DNA from: Filosporella fistucella
Taxonomy: Eukaryota > Ascomycota > Leotiomycetes > Helotiales
DNA: 64,000 nt
Direction of reading: 5' to 3'
Assembly (NCBI GenBank): GCA_030077755.1
Contig: JAQJZZ010000010.1
Location: 248,001-312,000, forward strand
Shown: in pieces, positions 33,687 through 46,191 of the stretch
How the letters are laid out: the number at the start of each line of letters is the position of its first letter
Position numbering within the stretch: position 1 is the first letter of the stretch
Made by a program: the position numbers and the translations under genes
The notes under the pieces: generated by a model
Seen by the model: the letters and a program-made list of their open reading frames with translations, nothing else
Database searches by the model: none
What the model was told of the DNA's origin: nothing

Positions 33687-34473
33687 CTATTGGCCCAGGT
33701 CTAGTTTCCTGGTATCATTATTACCGTTTCTCTTCATAACGAATCCAAAGTAGTCGAATCCACCTTCTCCATCAGGATCTTGTAAGGTCTCCACCGATAT
33801 GGTCCATTGTTCCTCTCGGGTCAGAAGGGGCTTCATGAAGTGCGGCTGTCGATAAGTTATATATAGCCACAACCCTCCTGGCTTCAGGACTCGCGCAACC
33901 TCGTCCACATATTTCCCGACATTCGTGCGTACGTCTTCCGGAGGGTCCCACAAAGACCCATGGATAAATGCATCGAGCGTTCCTTTATCGACCGCAATGT
34001 CAACTGAAGCATCTGGCAGTGCAAGTTCTCGCACATCCATCACAGTCCACTGAGTATTGAGGTGATCGTATTTGGATTTCATGGCATCAATCACAACTTG
34101 GGAAAAGTCTACACTGGTCTGCTTCGTGTATCCAAGGCGGTGCAGATCTGCTGTTAATGTCTGCAGATGCAAGTTAGCTGTAACATTCGTCCCAAGGAGG
34201 GGTAGCAGTGAACGAGCAGGCCTGAGGAGAGGAACTGGAAAGGTAGCTACTTACACTGTTGCCGCAGCCCAAATGCAGAATGTGGTATTCAGATCCAGGT
34301 GGAGATGATGCTTGAGTAGGTGGGAGGTGCTTCTCGAAAAAAGGCTTCAGCTTTTGAAAGCTCCGAAACCATTCGTACGACTCTAGCCCATCTGTCCCAT
34401 GTTGTTCCGCCTTGTATCTGTCATCCCAGTATTGAGGGAAAGAGAGCTCGATCAGCTCTTCGTCTTTCACCAT
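33687..34473 (-). CDS. Class I SAM methyltransferase, EEF1AKMT4/METTL13-like
   Basis: Two exons (34473-34255, 34160-33687) join AGT|ACA in phase to 230 aa. The N-terminal YWDDRYKAEQ with SYEWFRSFQKLKPFF is typical of this lysine-methyltransferase group. Motif I is ILHLGCGNS and the acidic end of beta-2 is SVDFSQVVIDAMK. MDVRELALPDASVDIAVDKG then TLDAFIHG is motif II/III, and EVARVLKPGGLWLYITYRQP is post-III. Relatives methylate eEF1A, so a translation-factor target is likely but not shown. Intron begins GTAAGT and ends ctgcag. Confidence 0.88.
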
Positions 34474-35168
34474 CTCTGCAGCATGGTTTTGTGGTGCCTC
34501 GTCGTGTGTAAAAACATATGTGGCTTGCGAGTTGCGACGGGAATTAAAAATAATGCCCAGGAAATGGCAGCGGGTGGCCGGCCCTACACGCTAGTTTGGA
34601 GGGGTCGATTTGATGTTACGAAGTGCTGCAGCCAGAGCTCAAAACCCCATCAACCGAGGAGCAACCCTAAGACATTCTTTTGAATACAACCCAGATTTAA
34701 TATCTAAAAGTTCTAGACATAAAGGTTCGCTCCATGAGAGTGAGATCCAAAAAATAAATTGAGGTCCACAGTCTCTTATTCCTACCCAGAACAATTTGGA
34801 CATACAAAAGTATCTTTTCCCGGAGCCATCACATCCATATCGGAATGATTGTTCTCGGGCCATATTACGACCCTCCCTCTCGGACAACCTGAGACTTTTC
34901 ACCTGACCCTTCTTTGGTTATAAGTACACAGTGGTTCAAGATCTACAGCTTGAAAATGCATGGCATGTATTGCTGTTGTATATATGGCGGGCGCATCGCT
35001 TGTCCCTTTAACCGCCCTGGCATGGCCCCCAAAGACTGTTGGCGTTTCATCCACCACTTTAAGGAGATATACGGACAAACGATATCTCCAAACCAAGTTG
35101 CTTGAGGATATCTTTCTCTCTGTTGCAAATCTGTTGCTACTCTATCAGGCGTTTCAACATCTGTCGAA
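34474..35168. promoter_or_regulatory. Divergent intergenic between methyltransferase and NLR
   Basis: Must hold both promoters. No clear TATA box or operator seen. Confidence 0.35.
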
Positions 35169-38100
35169 ATGTCCTGGTTCTCTAAGAGGCATAGAAAATC
35201 ACAGCCAACTCCTTGTCTTATAAATGCTGTGCCGCCGGAGGTGAGACTCTCTTTCTATAAGATTTGATCTAAATTACTTAATATGTTCACTTGTCCATAA
35301 TTTATTTACGATTCCGCTCTTAGACTACGTCGATTCCACAATATCGCAATGGGCTTTTACGACTAGAGCCTACCACTTTCGACACTTCTAGAGACGGTCA
35401 ATGTCTCTTGGATATTGTAGCTATACATGGTCTGAATGGAAATGCATATGCTACCTGGAAAGGGAATGGGCCACTTTGGCTCCAGGAAGATTTACCCGGA
35501 TCGTTGCCAGGCGCTAGGGTTTACACATACAGTTACAATTCCAAAGTATGGAGCTCATCCAAAGGCGATGTCAGGGACTGGGCAAAATCTTTATTGGCTT
35601 GCTTGAATAATGAGAGAAGAACAGACGAGGTGACGGCTAACAACAGTGAATTCATGAGGCTTCCACTGACATGGCATAGCACCAAAAGCGAGCAATTATC
35701 TTCATATGCCACAGTCTAGGTGGCATCGTCTGCAAAAAAGTAGGTGAACACTTCGGGTTTTCCAGTCAGCAGTTAACATCGTTAGGCATTGGTTGAAGCG
35801 AATGAAGATGCTTCTTTCTCAAACATCCTGAGGTGCACTAAAGCGATTGTATTCTTCGGAACACCGCATGTTGGATCTGAGCAAGCAGATTTTGGATCCA
35901 TGCTAGCTCTTATAGCTGAGTCATTAGAAACTGCGTTCCTGACTGATAGAATTACTGGTCAGAGGGTCAGACGAGATCTTGTAGACCTGCTGAAAAACCA
36001 ATCCAAGGAACTTGAGGAACTCACCGTGTCTTTTAGGAATAGACTCGTCGGTGTTGAGATTGTCTCGTTCTACGAACAGGATACCATGAGAGGGTTCAAA
36101 AGCCTGGTGAGCGATCCATTTAATTCAGACCTTCCAATATGTGTCATTCCATCACTAATATGTGTGTAGATTGTACCCCGCAACTCAGCCCTACTAAATT
36201 GTCCAGCAGAACATCAACACCCTTGCCCGGGCAAAGACCACAGAACCATGTGCCAAATTAGTCATCACGACACTGAATATCATATCATCGTTGCGCTTTG
36301 TGAGAAATATACGCATGGTATGTCAAATGAAGCTGGTATGAAAAAGGCTCTCTTCCGCAAAAACTTGTGTTTAGCTTTATGTATTCCAAAACTGAGGCTT
36401 GACAGAAAAGATTCAAACCTCTCAACACGAGCAGCGAACGGAGGACAAGATTTCCGAAAAGGGTCAAAAGTGCATGAATGCACTTCGTCTGGTCGAAATC
36501 GAGATGATGGACCGCCGAGCTCATATTGCCTCACCAGCTCCACATACCTGTCAGTGGATTCTCTCAAATATGGATTTCTCGACCTGGATCTCGGGCGACA
36601 GATCAGAAGTGCTGCATCTTACAGGCGATATGGGAAGTGGTAAAACTACAATTATATCCTTTCTAGTCAATTACTGGAAAAGTAATCAGCTGGACCATGT
36701 CACAAGCTGTGGTACTAAGTCTTTTACGGTCTGCTCTTTTTTCTGTAGTGACCAGCATCATCACTTTCGGGACGCTTTGTGGGTACTTCGAGGAATCTTG
36801 TATCAACTGTTGGAGCAAAATGAGCCTTTAACACACTCAATGCATACTTCAATTGCTGGTCTCGGCGATATAGCAGCAGAGAGCTGGAACCAGAGCCTAT
36901 TGTGGCCTCAACTGGAACAAGCTCTGAAAAGTCCTCTTGCCGGCCCTGTCTTGCTTGTAATTGATGCATTGGATGAGTGCGACGAAAGCTCCATATCGCT
37001 GCTTCTGGAAAATATCGGTAGGCTCCTTCATCAGAAAAACCAAAGCTCGAGTAGTTGTATCAAATTACTTATCTCAAGTCGACCTACGATCAAATTACCG
37101 CTATCCATTCAGCCATTTATCACAACTCTTTCCGTTGATACCGATGGGATTTTTAAAAGCGTTCAACTTGATGTTAACCAACTCATCAACTACGAAATTG
37201 GACGGCTCGCTACTACTGGGAACTGGACACGGAATATGAGGACTGTACTAGGTCAAGAGCTCAAGGAGAAGGCTGGCGTAAGCTTTCTCTGGACCAGGCT
37301 TGTTCTCAACAGATTAGAGCACGGGTCTCAAGATCTGATTCATCTGCGAAGAGTCATCGATGAAAGTCCGAAAGATCTCGACCAATTCTATTGCCATATT
37401 CTTGCAGGTATTGATGAATATAATCAAGATCTAGCTGCAAAGATGCTACGAATACTTGTGGGGTCCATGAGACCCTTGACCAGCAACGAGTTCAGAATGG
37501 CTTTAGCGATACTATTCTCTGGAAGTCAATCGCTTGAGCTAGAAGAAATTGAGTTGGCTAGAGATCGCAATATCAAGCAGTCCATACGCAAGGTCTTGAA
37601 ATCGTTGGCATGTGTTCGAGGCAACAAAATTCAACTTTACCATGTCTCTACCAAAGAATTCCTCTTACGACTCTCAGAAGGTAAGGTAGGCAATCTTGAA
37701 TCTTTCACCCCACCTCTCCGGAATCTCTACGGTATTACCCTCGATGCAGCAAACTTGGATCTTGCTCGAGCATGTATAACCTTTCTCGGACTTGACGACT
37801 TCAATGAGGATATGGATAAAGCCCAGGATGATACTCTGTCCATGTTTGCAGAGCTCACAGCATACACGGATGATGACGAGCAAGTTTCCAGCACTTTTCC
37901 AAATGATGTACCACCGAGTCCGTCTCTATCAGTATCTAACTCAGAAGATGAGGGTGAAGAAGGAAAGCTCCTTTCTGTGAAAGAGAAAATCCAAAAACAT
38001 CACTTCTACGCCTATTCCGCAACGTACTGGGCAGCGCATCTTCGTCTAGTGGGTCCCTTCACAACCCAAGAGCTTCTCGAGTCCTCCATCCACATCTCCG

Positions 38101-39320
38101 ACCCGAGCGAGAACTGTCTCATGCATTGGTCTGATGTCTACCGATCATCATCGCAAGAATGGGTGACCCTCCCGAAGCCGCTCGACCCATTAACCATCTC
38201 AGCCTTCTTTGGCGTCGTCTCCCTTGGCAGAGAAGTCTTGAAACAGTTTCCCCACCTGGACGAGAAGAACAAATCACTCGCTCTATGTTGGGCCTGCAGA
38301 ATGGGCCATGTGGACGTTGTAGACATGCTTCTCGCCCACGATACAAAGCTGACATCACATCAACCTGAAGGCCGCTGGCCCATTTCCTGGGCATGCGCAA
38401 ACGGCCATCTGAAAATCGTAGAGAGACTCTTAAAAGAAAACCAGAACTCACAAATCAACCTCCCCGACCACAGGAGCCGCTCCCCCCTCTCTCTAGCCGT
38501 CGAATTCGGCGATCTGACAATCACGAAACTCCTGCTCGCGATTAAAGAAATCGACGTAAACCTCCCCGATCATGACGGGTCTACCCCAATCCATTGGAGC
38601 GTAGGCAGTAAAATGGGACGAGACGACATTAAAGTACTCAAAAGACTTCTCGCTGTCCCCCAAATCTCCATCTCAGCACGCGACAAGGGAGGACGAACCG
38701 TTCTGTCCTGGGCGGCTGAGAAAGGCGCCCTAGAAGCGATCAACATTCTTCTTAATTCTAAACACCCAGACCTCAGTATACTTCTCTCAGATAAAGGCGA
38801 TTCTAATTATGGGCGCTCGCCACTGAGCTATGCATCATTCTACGGGCACGCCGATGTTGTCTCGACGCTATGCAAAACGGGAAAATGTGTTACGCAGCTA
38901 AAAAGCGTAGATCACACAGGGCAAAACGCAGTCGTGTTAGCAGCTGATAGAAATAACTGGGAAGTCATCCAAGTACTTGCTAGATACTATCCAGAGGGTC
39001 TTGATCTCCCAGACCAGGATGGGAGAACAGCGCTATCAGCTGCGATGTGGGCAGATGATAATGCGAATAATGCGAGGACGATCAGGGTTTTGTTGGAGAA
39101 TGGGGTGGATGTCAATTCAAAATCTAAGAGTGGTAGAACACCATTAGGGTATGCTGCTAAGGCAGGGAGGGTGAACATGATGAGGATTTTGGTCGAGGAG
39201 GGTCGGGCGAATTTGGATGTTGGGGAGGCTGAGGGCTCGTTACCAGAGGATTTAGCGGGAGTATATAGTCTAAGTGTTAGAGAGGAGTTCAGACGGTTGA
39301 GGGCTGTGAAGAAAGTGTAG
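35169..39320 (+). CDS. Fungal NLR: alpha/beta hydrolase, NACHT, ankyrin repeats
   Basis: Six exons (35169-35240, 35324-35629, 35680-35739, 35786-36106, 36170-36317, 36406-39320) join in phase to 1273 aa. Residues ~45-300 are a serine-hydrolase-like fold: LLDIVAIHGLNGNAYATW, the elbow FICHSLGGIVCKKALVEANE, VFFGTPHVGSEQ, and VPRNSALL with DHRTMCQ for the histidine. The NACHT part has Walker A GDMGSGKTT (about residue 376) and Walker B LLVIDALDECDE (about 486). Ankyrin repeats cover about 895-1255 (GHVDVVDMLLAHD, NGHLKIVERLLKENQ, GRTPLGYAAKAGRVNMM). This SesB-like effector plus NACHT plus repeat layout is that of fungal NOD-like receptors linked to non-self recognition and cell death. The first 24 residues, rich in basic and Pro, show no amyloid-type motif that I can see. 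Confidence 0.9.
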
Positions 39321-39754
39321 GGAGACTGAGTATTGGTGGGAGGCGGAGGGCAAATGGTGTCGGCTAGATACAAATGCATCATTCGATTCTCCTCGAACAT
39401 TGATAGATGCTAATCTCGGTTGTCAGAAGTTCTTCGAATATAATACAATTAAAAATAAGCCTAGTTTACGAGGGAATAACCTCAGGGATGTGAGAATACA
39501 ACTCCACCGCCTCACTACTTCCTAACATGCTACGCTATAGTGTGAAAAAAAACGTAACTAGTGCAGGATATATATATGACAAATCCCAACCAACAAAAGA
39601 AGTCAAAGATGTCAAACACAATGGATCTCCACCTAAGTAGTGCCATTGACAGATATAGACCATTTTAAGACCGCAAACACCAAAGAGAAGACAAAAAAAA
39701 TCAATGTCGAAAACGAAAGACAAGTTATCCTACATATCGTACAACCTGATAATC
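39321..39754. other. Intergenic between convergent genes
   Basis: 3' flanks of the NLR (+) and the dioxygenase-fold gene (-). Nothing else seen. Confidence 0.4.
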
Positions 39755-42700
39755 TCAACGCTTCAGCCTCTTCGACCTCGTTTTCCTGCCCTCACTGCAA
39801 AGACCCGTATTCGCAGCTGTTGACGCTCGTGTCGTCCGTTTCGGAGGCTTGGTCTTCGATTTGACAATCCTATTGGAAGTCACAGGAGCTGGGTTGACTT
39901 TTACTTTAGGCTTGAAGATGCTTGGTGGAGGGAGTATTGGTGGATACTCCTTGAAATTCGTCTTCGAAGGCGGTCGAATGGGCGGATACTCTTTGAATGT
40001 CGGCTTCGAATGCTGAGGAAGACCCTTTTGGTCTCGGATCAGGTGTGAAGTTGGGGGTGGGGTAAGGGGGCTGATATTTGACCTGGGAGTTTTTTGATCT
40101 GGCAAAATTCCCTGAGTCGGGGAGATTGGGGAAGGAGGCTTAAGTATTGGTGACGAGTCAATTACCGTAAGTGGCGATTGGACTGGCATTTGTCTATTAG
40201 TAGGAAGGTCTTTTGACTTGCTGATCGAAGAAGTCGCCTGCGTGTTGGTGCTCCACGGGAGGGTAGCAGGCAACACGACATAGGGAATAGATTTCATGTT
40301 GCCCTCGATCAAACTGACTCTCGAGGGAATTAAGTTTTTGAAGGTCCCAGGAGATGAAGCATTAACGATATTGCCGGAGTGTTTGTGAGGTTCATCTGGA
40401 GATGACAATTCCGCCAGCGACGTCTTCGCGTGCAATGTTGATGTTTTCCGAATGGGCACATTTGAGGGTCGTTTCGGCGTTTTTGGACTTGAATAAGGGA
40501 CAGCATCGATGACATGCTGTCCTGTGACAGGTCGTGATACTGATTTTGTTGGTGGGGTAGACATTGCCTCTTGCTGTATGGCTTCACTGGAGGTAGGTTT
40601 CGTTTGCCCACTCTTTTCTTTGCCAGTATATATGCCAATCAATGGAAAAGGATTGAATTTCAGTTGTGCTTTTGCTGCCATCTCCTTCAATTCTTCCTGA
40701 TGTTGACACATCGGAGTACTCGTAGTGCGTCCTGTTTTCAACAACGAAATAACGTCAGCCGAGTTCTTTCCCTTTGCCAAAATACAAAACTCGACATCCG
40801 AAATCAACCTCACACCATCCCAAGGCAGCTTCTTTACTGCCTTGCCTCGAGGTGCTTGGTGACGTGTCGAGGTGTTTAGGTCACCATCGGATTCAATTCT
40901 GTTCAATGAAACGATTCGCTCATAATCCCCCACTGCCAAAATGATTTTCAATGTTTCGATTTCGCGAATATTCTCCTTCACTTGCTGGCAACGAGTCTTC
41001 CAAGCTTGCAAAATATCATCGTATGGCTTGTTTGTCTTTTCTATCCTCGTGGTGGGCCCGCCGAAGTTGCTTAGGATGACACCAGTGGGGACATACTGGC
41101 GAATTTGTTCATTTACATGTCCGAGCTCTTCCGTATCGGACCATGTCAACTCGAAGACAGCTTTTGTTGAGTTTTTCAGGAATATGTTCAATGCCTTGCA
41201 AATTCTACATTCGGGTGCTAGACATATGAGTGGAGGACGGCTCCAATTGAGAGGTGCTGGCGGCTCTGGAGGGATACATTCGATGTAGCTGTTCAGAACA
41301 ACACAATACATGTTCCGGATCGCGGGAAGGGTTTCCAAAGCACTTTCAGCAGATCTCATCTCTCGGGCTAACAATTTCAGAAAAGGAATGTAGATCCCTT
41401 CAAGGATGGGAGCTGAGGTGTCGCTCGCCTCATGACTGAGTCTGAATATGGCATCCTCGAGAAACGATCTGAGTTCCAGTTTTTCGGCATTTATTATCAC
41501 CATTGTGATATTGAGGATATTTGAGGCAAGTTCCTTTGCTTTATCGATTTGGGGACTGTTAATTGACCGCTGACCCGGGCTGGAATGCTGTAAGCTGAGA
41601 TGTAACGATGCAGCAGCTAGCGCCTCCTGTTTCATCTCCACAGATGTACTCGTAGAACAAAACCCAAGCATCACAGGAAGGACGGAAGAATGGGCTATCA
41701 AAGCCTCGGAAATTCTAAAATGAGTGAGTACACATGCATTGATGACTGAAGTAGTGAAAGTCGACTTACTTGCGATTAAACGTCCCGTCGACCTTTCTTG
41801 CATTTGCCACAAGACCAAGACATTCGCCATCTTCAGATGTACTCAGCGTAGTGCCAGAGATAAAAGTTTGCAAGGTTCGATTTAGCCAAAGATCCTCACA
41901 CAAATACGTGTTCATCGTCTCGATAATCTTGAATCGACAAACGAAATTCCCGATCCCAAGCCCCTCAAAACTCTGGAGCAACCGGTCATTGAACCATTTA
42001 TATCCCTCGCATAACAACAGCTCCTTAGCCTGTTGAACAAATGTAGGATGAGAGAATAAAACAGGCAATGCGAGCTCCAAGAGAAAGTCGCTCTTCGATT
42101 TGATGACAGCTTTCAGCACATTGTCCATTGTTGATTGACGATACTCGTTGGTGGGAGAGGTCCAGGAAATGTTGGCCAACACTGGGGTACACACTTCGAT
42201 GACTTCAAGTCTCTGATATGTATAGTCGTAAGTAGTTGGATCTTCGAGATATTTTTTAAGGAGGCTGTCGATGATTGACTGTCTGACTATCCAATTCTTG
42301 TTCGCGTCCGACCGTTGCGTGATTTGTTCATGGAAAAAGACTGCGAGTCGCTTGTTGCGGGGTATTAAGACTACCGTCTACGAGATTCAAGTCAGTCGAA
42401 TAGTCTCACACGATTATAGTGTCACAAACTCTTGTCCTCGAGTAAGTCGTTAACAGACCATTTTTGAAATCGAAATCATTTTTGCCAGTCTCACTCAACC
42501 AGGTCTCCTTACCACCACCCATGAGTGTAAGAACATGATTCCTGAACAGATTCACTTCTAAGCCTCGAAATGGCTGAGATCCATCTAGATCAGAGATTTG
42601 TTTGAGAATTGGATCTGTTTCAGATCGAGTACTTCCATACTCCTCAGATAATTTCCGCCATGTCGAATCACCATGCCGTCGCTTCCTGGGAACATGTGCA

Positions 42701-44083
42701 TCAGTATCAGGAACGATTGTATTTGTATCCCTGGATTCGATTGTTGCCAGGCAGAGGTAGAAGTCAGATTGTTGGCAGACATGCTTCAACAGACTCACTT
42801 TGAGTCTGTCCTGCCAATCTAGATCGTGGTGTGACAGAATCTCGTTGGAGCACGCAGTCTGAAGGGGAGTAGCGAGTCCCCGTGGCTGCTCGGCATTCCA
42901 TCGTGCTTTCCACGACAGTAAAGTTTCCTTCATTTCAGACAAATGACTACTTGACGCGGCAGCAGACGGTATCGCTTGCGTACTCGAATCTTTGTACCCA
43001 AAAGTGTACCTCAACACCACACGATGTCCGCAGTGCAGCGGGGTCTGAGCGACATTTGCATCAAACAGCTACCACTATTAGAACTACCAGCCCGAAGATC
43101 GAGGCAACTTACCCATGCTGAGATAGCGCAATCATAATTGGATGACTGCGCGGGTGATACGATCTTCTCATCATCATATGAAAACTCCACGCCTCCGCCT
43201 CTGTATCGGGATGGAAGAGTTACATCGAGAAATCCAAACGCTTGTGATGATGCCACGGGACTAAAATACAGTCATTAACACATATTATACTTGTATGATA
43301 GTGTAACCTCTTCTCACTGACCTCGGGTATGGTAACTCTCCACCGGGCTCCTGCAAGAAGAGCTTATAGGGCACCACCTCAATCTCTTCGGAACCACCGA
43401 ACTCATGTTGTATATTTCTCATCACAGTCTCAACGGTCTCAACCCAGACTGGGTTCTCAGCTCGCCAGCTAGTGGGAGATATATCCCAGACATGTGGTTC
43501 TGTGAGATGAATGAACTCCAACCTCGGATTCCTGCGTGTTCGCCTCTCTTGCTCACTTGCGTCCTTGATCAATTCCACTTCGATTTCTCCCAATGGGAGT
43601 CGTATGATGTTCTCGGTGTTCAGAATCAAACCTAAAGTGTAGAGCTTAGCAAGATATTTCAGGAATTGCATTGTGATAAGACATACCTGGATTCGGCATT
43701 TGTCTCAATACCCCACAATGCGCAAATAAGCCAGTATGGTTCTCAGCACGAAGGTGCCGAAACAATGACTCTTCTAGCCTCTTGGTATCTTCATTGTCAA
43801 AGTCGACAGCAATCTCATCGTCCAATACCATTGCATGTTTTTCTTCTTCGCCCAAGCCGTCTTCATCACGCCCACCCACATCCACTGGCTTCGGATTACT
43901 AGCTTCGTCTCCCCACAATCCACTCCAACTTTCAAATGCCGAATCGTCCGAACTTTCAAGATTTATCCCCTCGCTGTGCAACTGTAAATGCAAATCTTCC
44001 TCCCACAATCTCCTTCGTTTTCGACTTCCGTCCTGCCCCTCGATACTCCGACATATTCCCTGAGCCCGCCGCATATCGTCCAA
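39755..44083 (-). CDS. Large protein with degenerate 2OG-Fe(II) dioxygenase fold
   Basis: Six exons (44083-43687, 43631-43322, 43260-43113, 43068-42430, 42377-41770, 41714-39755) join in phase to 1353 aa. Residues ~115-310 follow the fungal prolyl-4-hydroxylase-like pattern: HTGLFAHCGVLRQMPNPGLI, LPLGEIEVELIKDAS, VVPYKLFLQEPGGELPYPSP, the GGGVEFSYDD strand, then VAQTPLHCGHRVVLRYTF. In active relatives the stretch after the 'YKL' strand reads H-x-D; here it is PYPSPVASS with neither residue, while the distal His and the 2OG-binding Arg region survive. Residues ~310-700 are helical and Leu-rich; the last ~350 are Pro/Ser/Thr/Lys-rich and disordered, ending in basic KTRSKRLKR. I infer a non-catalytic, perhaps nuclear, protein. 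Function unknown. Confidence 0.8.
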
Positions 44084-45070
44084 GATCTCGGAGAATTATT
44101 TTAAATTTTGTATGGGATGGATGAAGTGAACGGTGGATTGGTGGAACGAAGGGTAAATATTCGGAGACGAGAAGATTCATGTAACGTGGAATCGAGGAGC
44201 GCAATGAATTAATTTCTAATAAGGACCATATCATACAATCGTGTCGATAACAACAAATCGCTTGCTAAACTAAAATCAGTACCAATCAACTCCCAAAACA
44301 TTGCAGAAAGAAAGAAAAGATAATCTCACCAGAATATTAACTCCTATCTTTGCTCCAGATCACCAAAGAATATCTCTTATTTCCATCGCAGGAAAGAAAC
44401 AAGCCAAAAACGACCCAGCTCAACAAATTTCAACCCCGGGAAGCAAACAAACGGCAAAGCTCAAGCAAACAGTATTCTGCCATCTCATTTAGATTACCAG
44501 ACGCTGCATTGGGTGCCGCCCACGTGAGCTCCCGTACTGTATGCCCTGTCTTCTTGTCTATGGAATCGGATGTAACCTGAGCGATCGAGTACTGTACATA
44601 TACAAGTGACGAATATTCAAAATCAAACGTGTTGTAATGCCACTCGGCTTTTGAATCATCTCTATTGATATAGCGACGACGCGTGAATCACAATATAAAT
44701 GCAGAAAAACATTCAACAGTCATTAATTAATAGAGCCATCATAGGTTAATATTTTTTCTTTTCATTCTTCTATCCCCATTTCTATGCCCTTATTTACAGC
44801 ACCTATCCACCAATCAATACGATGCCAGCACCCCAGCTGAAACACCATCGCTGCATCTTTCATGCATCCAAAATCCCATGTCCTAACGCCGTGCATATGC
44901 TATGCTGCTGTGACCAAAAAAATGGAGTATGTACAAAAGATATGTTGTCCTGAAGAGGAGGTTTTTATCCAGTCAAGTCCAATCCAATCCAATCCAATCC
45001 GATCGAGAGAGAGTGGCGAACTGAATTGAAATCGGAGTTGAAGTGAACAGAGAAGGTGGGAGAGGCAGGA
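44084..45070. other. 1-kb intergenic with a CCAAT pentamer array
   Basis: Lies upstream of the dioxygenase-fold gene and downstream of the mitochondrial protein. Apart from the repeat at 44979-45000, nothing recognised. Confidence 0.45.
44979..45000. repeat. (CCAAT)n tandem repeat
   Basis: Four CCAAT units at exact five-base steps. It may be a simple pentanucleotide repeat, but each unit is also the core of the CCAAT-binding (HAP) complex site. Confidence 0.7.
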
Positions 45071-45395
45071 TTAAACAATATTCCCATCCAGTGCCTTCTC
45101 AGCCAAAAGAGGCCATCCAAGGACAATTGCGAACCCTGGGAAATAGCTATATCTTATCAGCTTTCAAACTCTTAAACTTATATATCAGATTGTAAAAGGG
45201 GTAAACATACAACATAGCAGCATCCCCAATCTTCCTAACCTGTCGTCCCCAATCCGCCTTTGCCATCTTCTGGGTAGTAGGGTATCTCTCGAACGGATGC
45301 GGCTCCGCTGAGCGAGCTATGGCGCGAACACGGGCGATGACGCTGAATGCGCGACGCTGGGTAGCGAATTGGGCGATGCGGGAGATGGGTGCCAT
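45071..45395 (-). CDS. Small mitochondrial single-helix membrane protein
   Basis: Two exons (45395-45211, 45146-45071) join TT|C in phase to 86 aa. The unspliced frame would instead run into intron sequence and stop at 45147. The N-terminus is Arg/Ala/Ser-rich without acids (MAPISRIAQFATQRRAFSVI), a good mitochondrial presequence. It is followed by PHPFERYPTTQKMAKADWGR, and then one hydrophobic segment (FYFPGFAIVLGWPLLAEKAL) near the C-terminus. Size and layout resemble accessory subunits of respiratory complexes or ATP synthase, but I cannot name it. Conserved-looking intron and clean start raise confidence that it is real. Confidence 0.75.
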
Positions 45396-46191
45396 TTTGT
45401 CTTTCTTGTATTATTGAGAGGGGTTTTTTGAGAGGGAGGTTTTGGTTGTGTGGAGTGGTTGTACAGTTGTTTTGAGTAGAGTTTGTTTGTGTGTTGAGGA
45501 GAGGTTGTTTGGAGTGGAGTTGCAGATGCTGTGTGAGTGTTGTATGCTAGATGAGAAGATGCAGGTATGTATTGTAGGAAAGGGAATATATATGTTCCCC
45601 TCCTAAGCAGAAAGACAAACCCGAAGACTCGGTCATGGTTCACAGTATTCAGTCATGATGGCTTCACGCAAGGTAGTGAATACGCATAGTGGAACGATGT
45701 ATCGTGCCACATCACGAGATATTTGCACGGATTTGAGAGAGCAAAGGATGAAGCGACCAATAGGAAACAAGGAAATTGAGGCGCAAATGTTGAGAAAGGA
45801 ATGAAGAGGGAGAAAACATGCGATGTCTGAATGAAGAAGAATATGTTGCGGAAGAGGGAGTGAGAGTGGTGTTATTCCTAGGTTTGGTGGTCTGATTTTT
45901 ACAAAGGGTTTGCATGCAGGTTTTGGGTAAGCGAGATAGGTCGGAAGGGGCCGATGCACGTGTGAAGGGTGGGAATAGGCTGGAGCCGCAGTGGGAATTA
46001 TTTTAGATTGAGAGGAAAGAGATGATTCCTGGTTCTTCCGTTTGATGATTCAGATTCCTTTGCAGAACGATTTTGTCGCTTTGGGAATTGACGAATTGAC
46101 TCCTTTGAGGACTGTAGAGATCACCGGTCATTCTTAATTTGTGCTCCGGAATGAAATAGGCTAGCAGAAGCACTCCATCTCTAAGAACCAC
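45396..46191. other. 0.8-kb intergenic
   Basis: Promoter of the mitochondrial protein; purine-rich on the plus strand. Short overlapping frames on the minus strand are low-complexity and unsupported. Confidence 0.4.
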
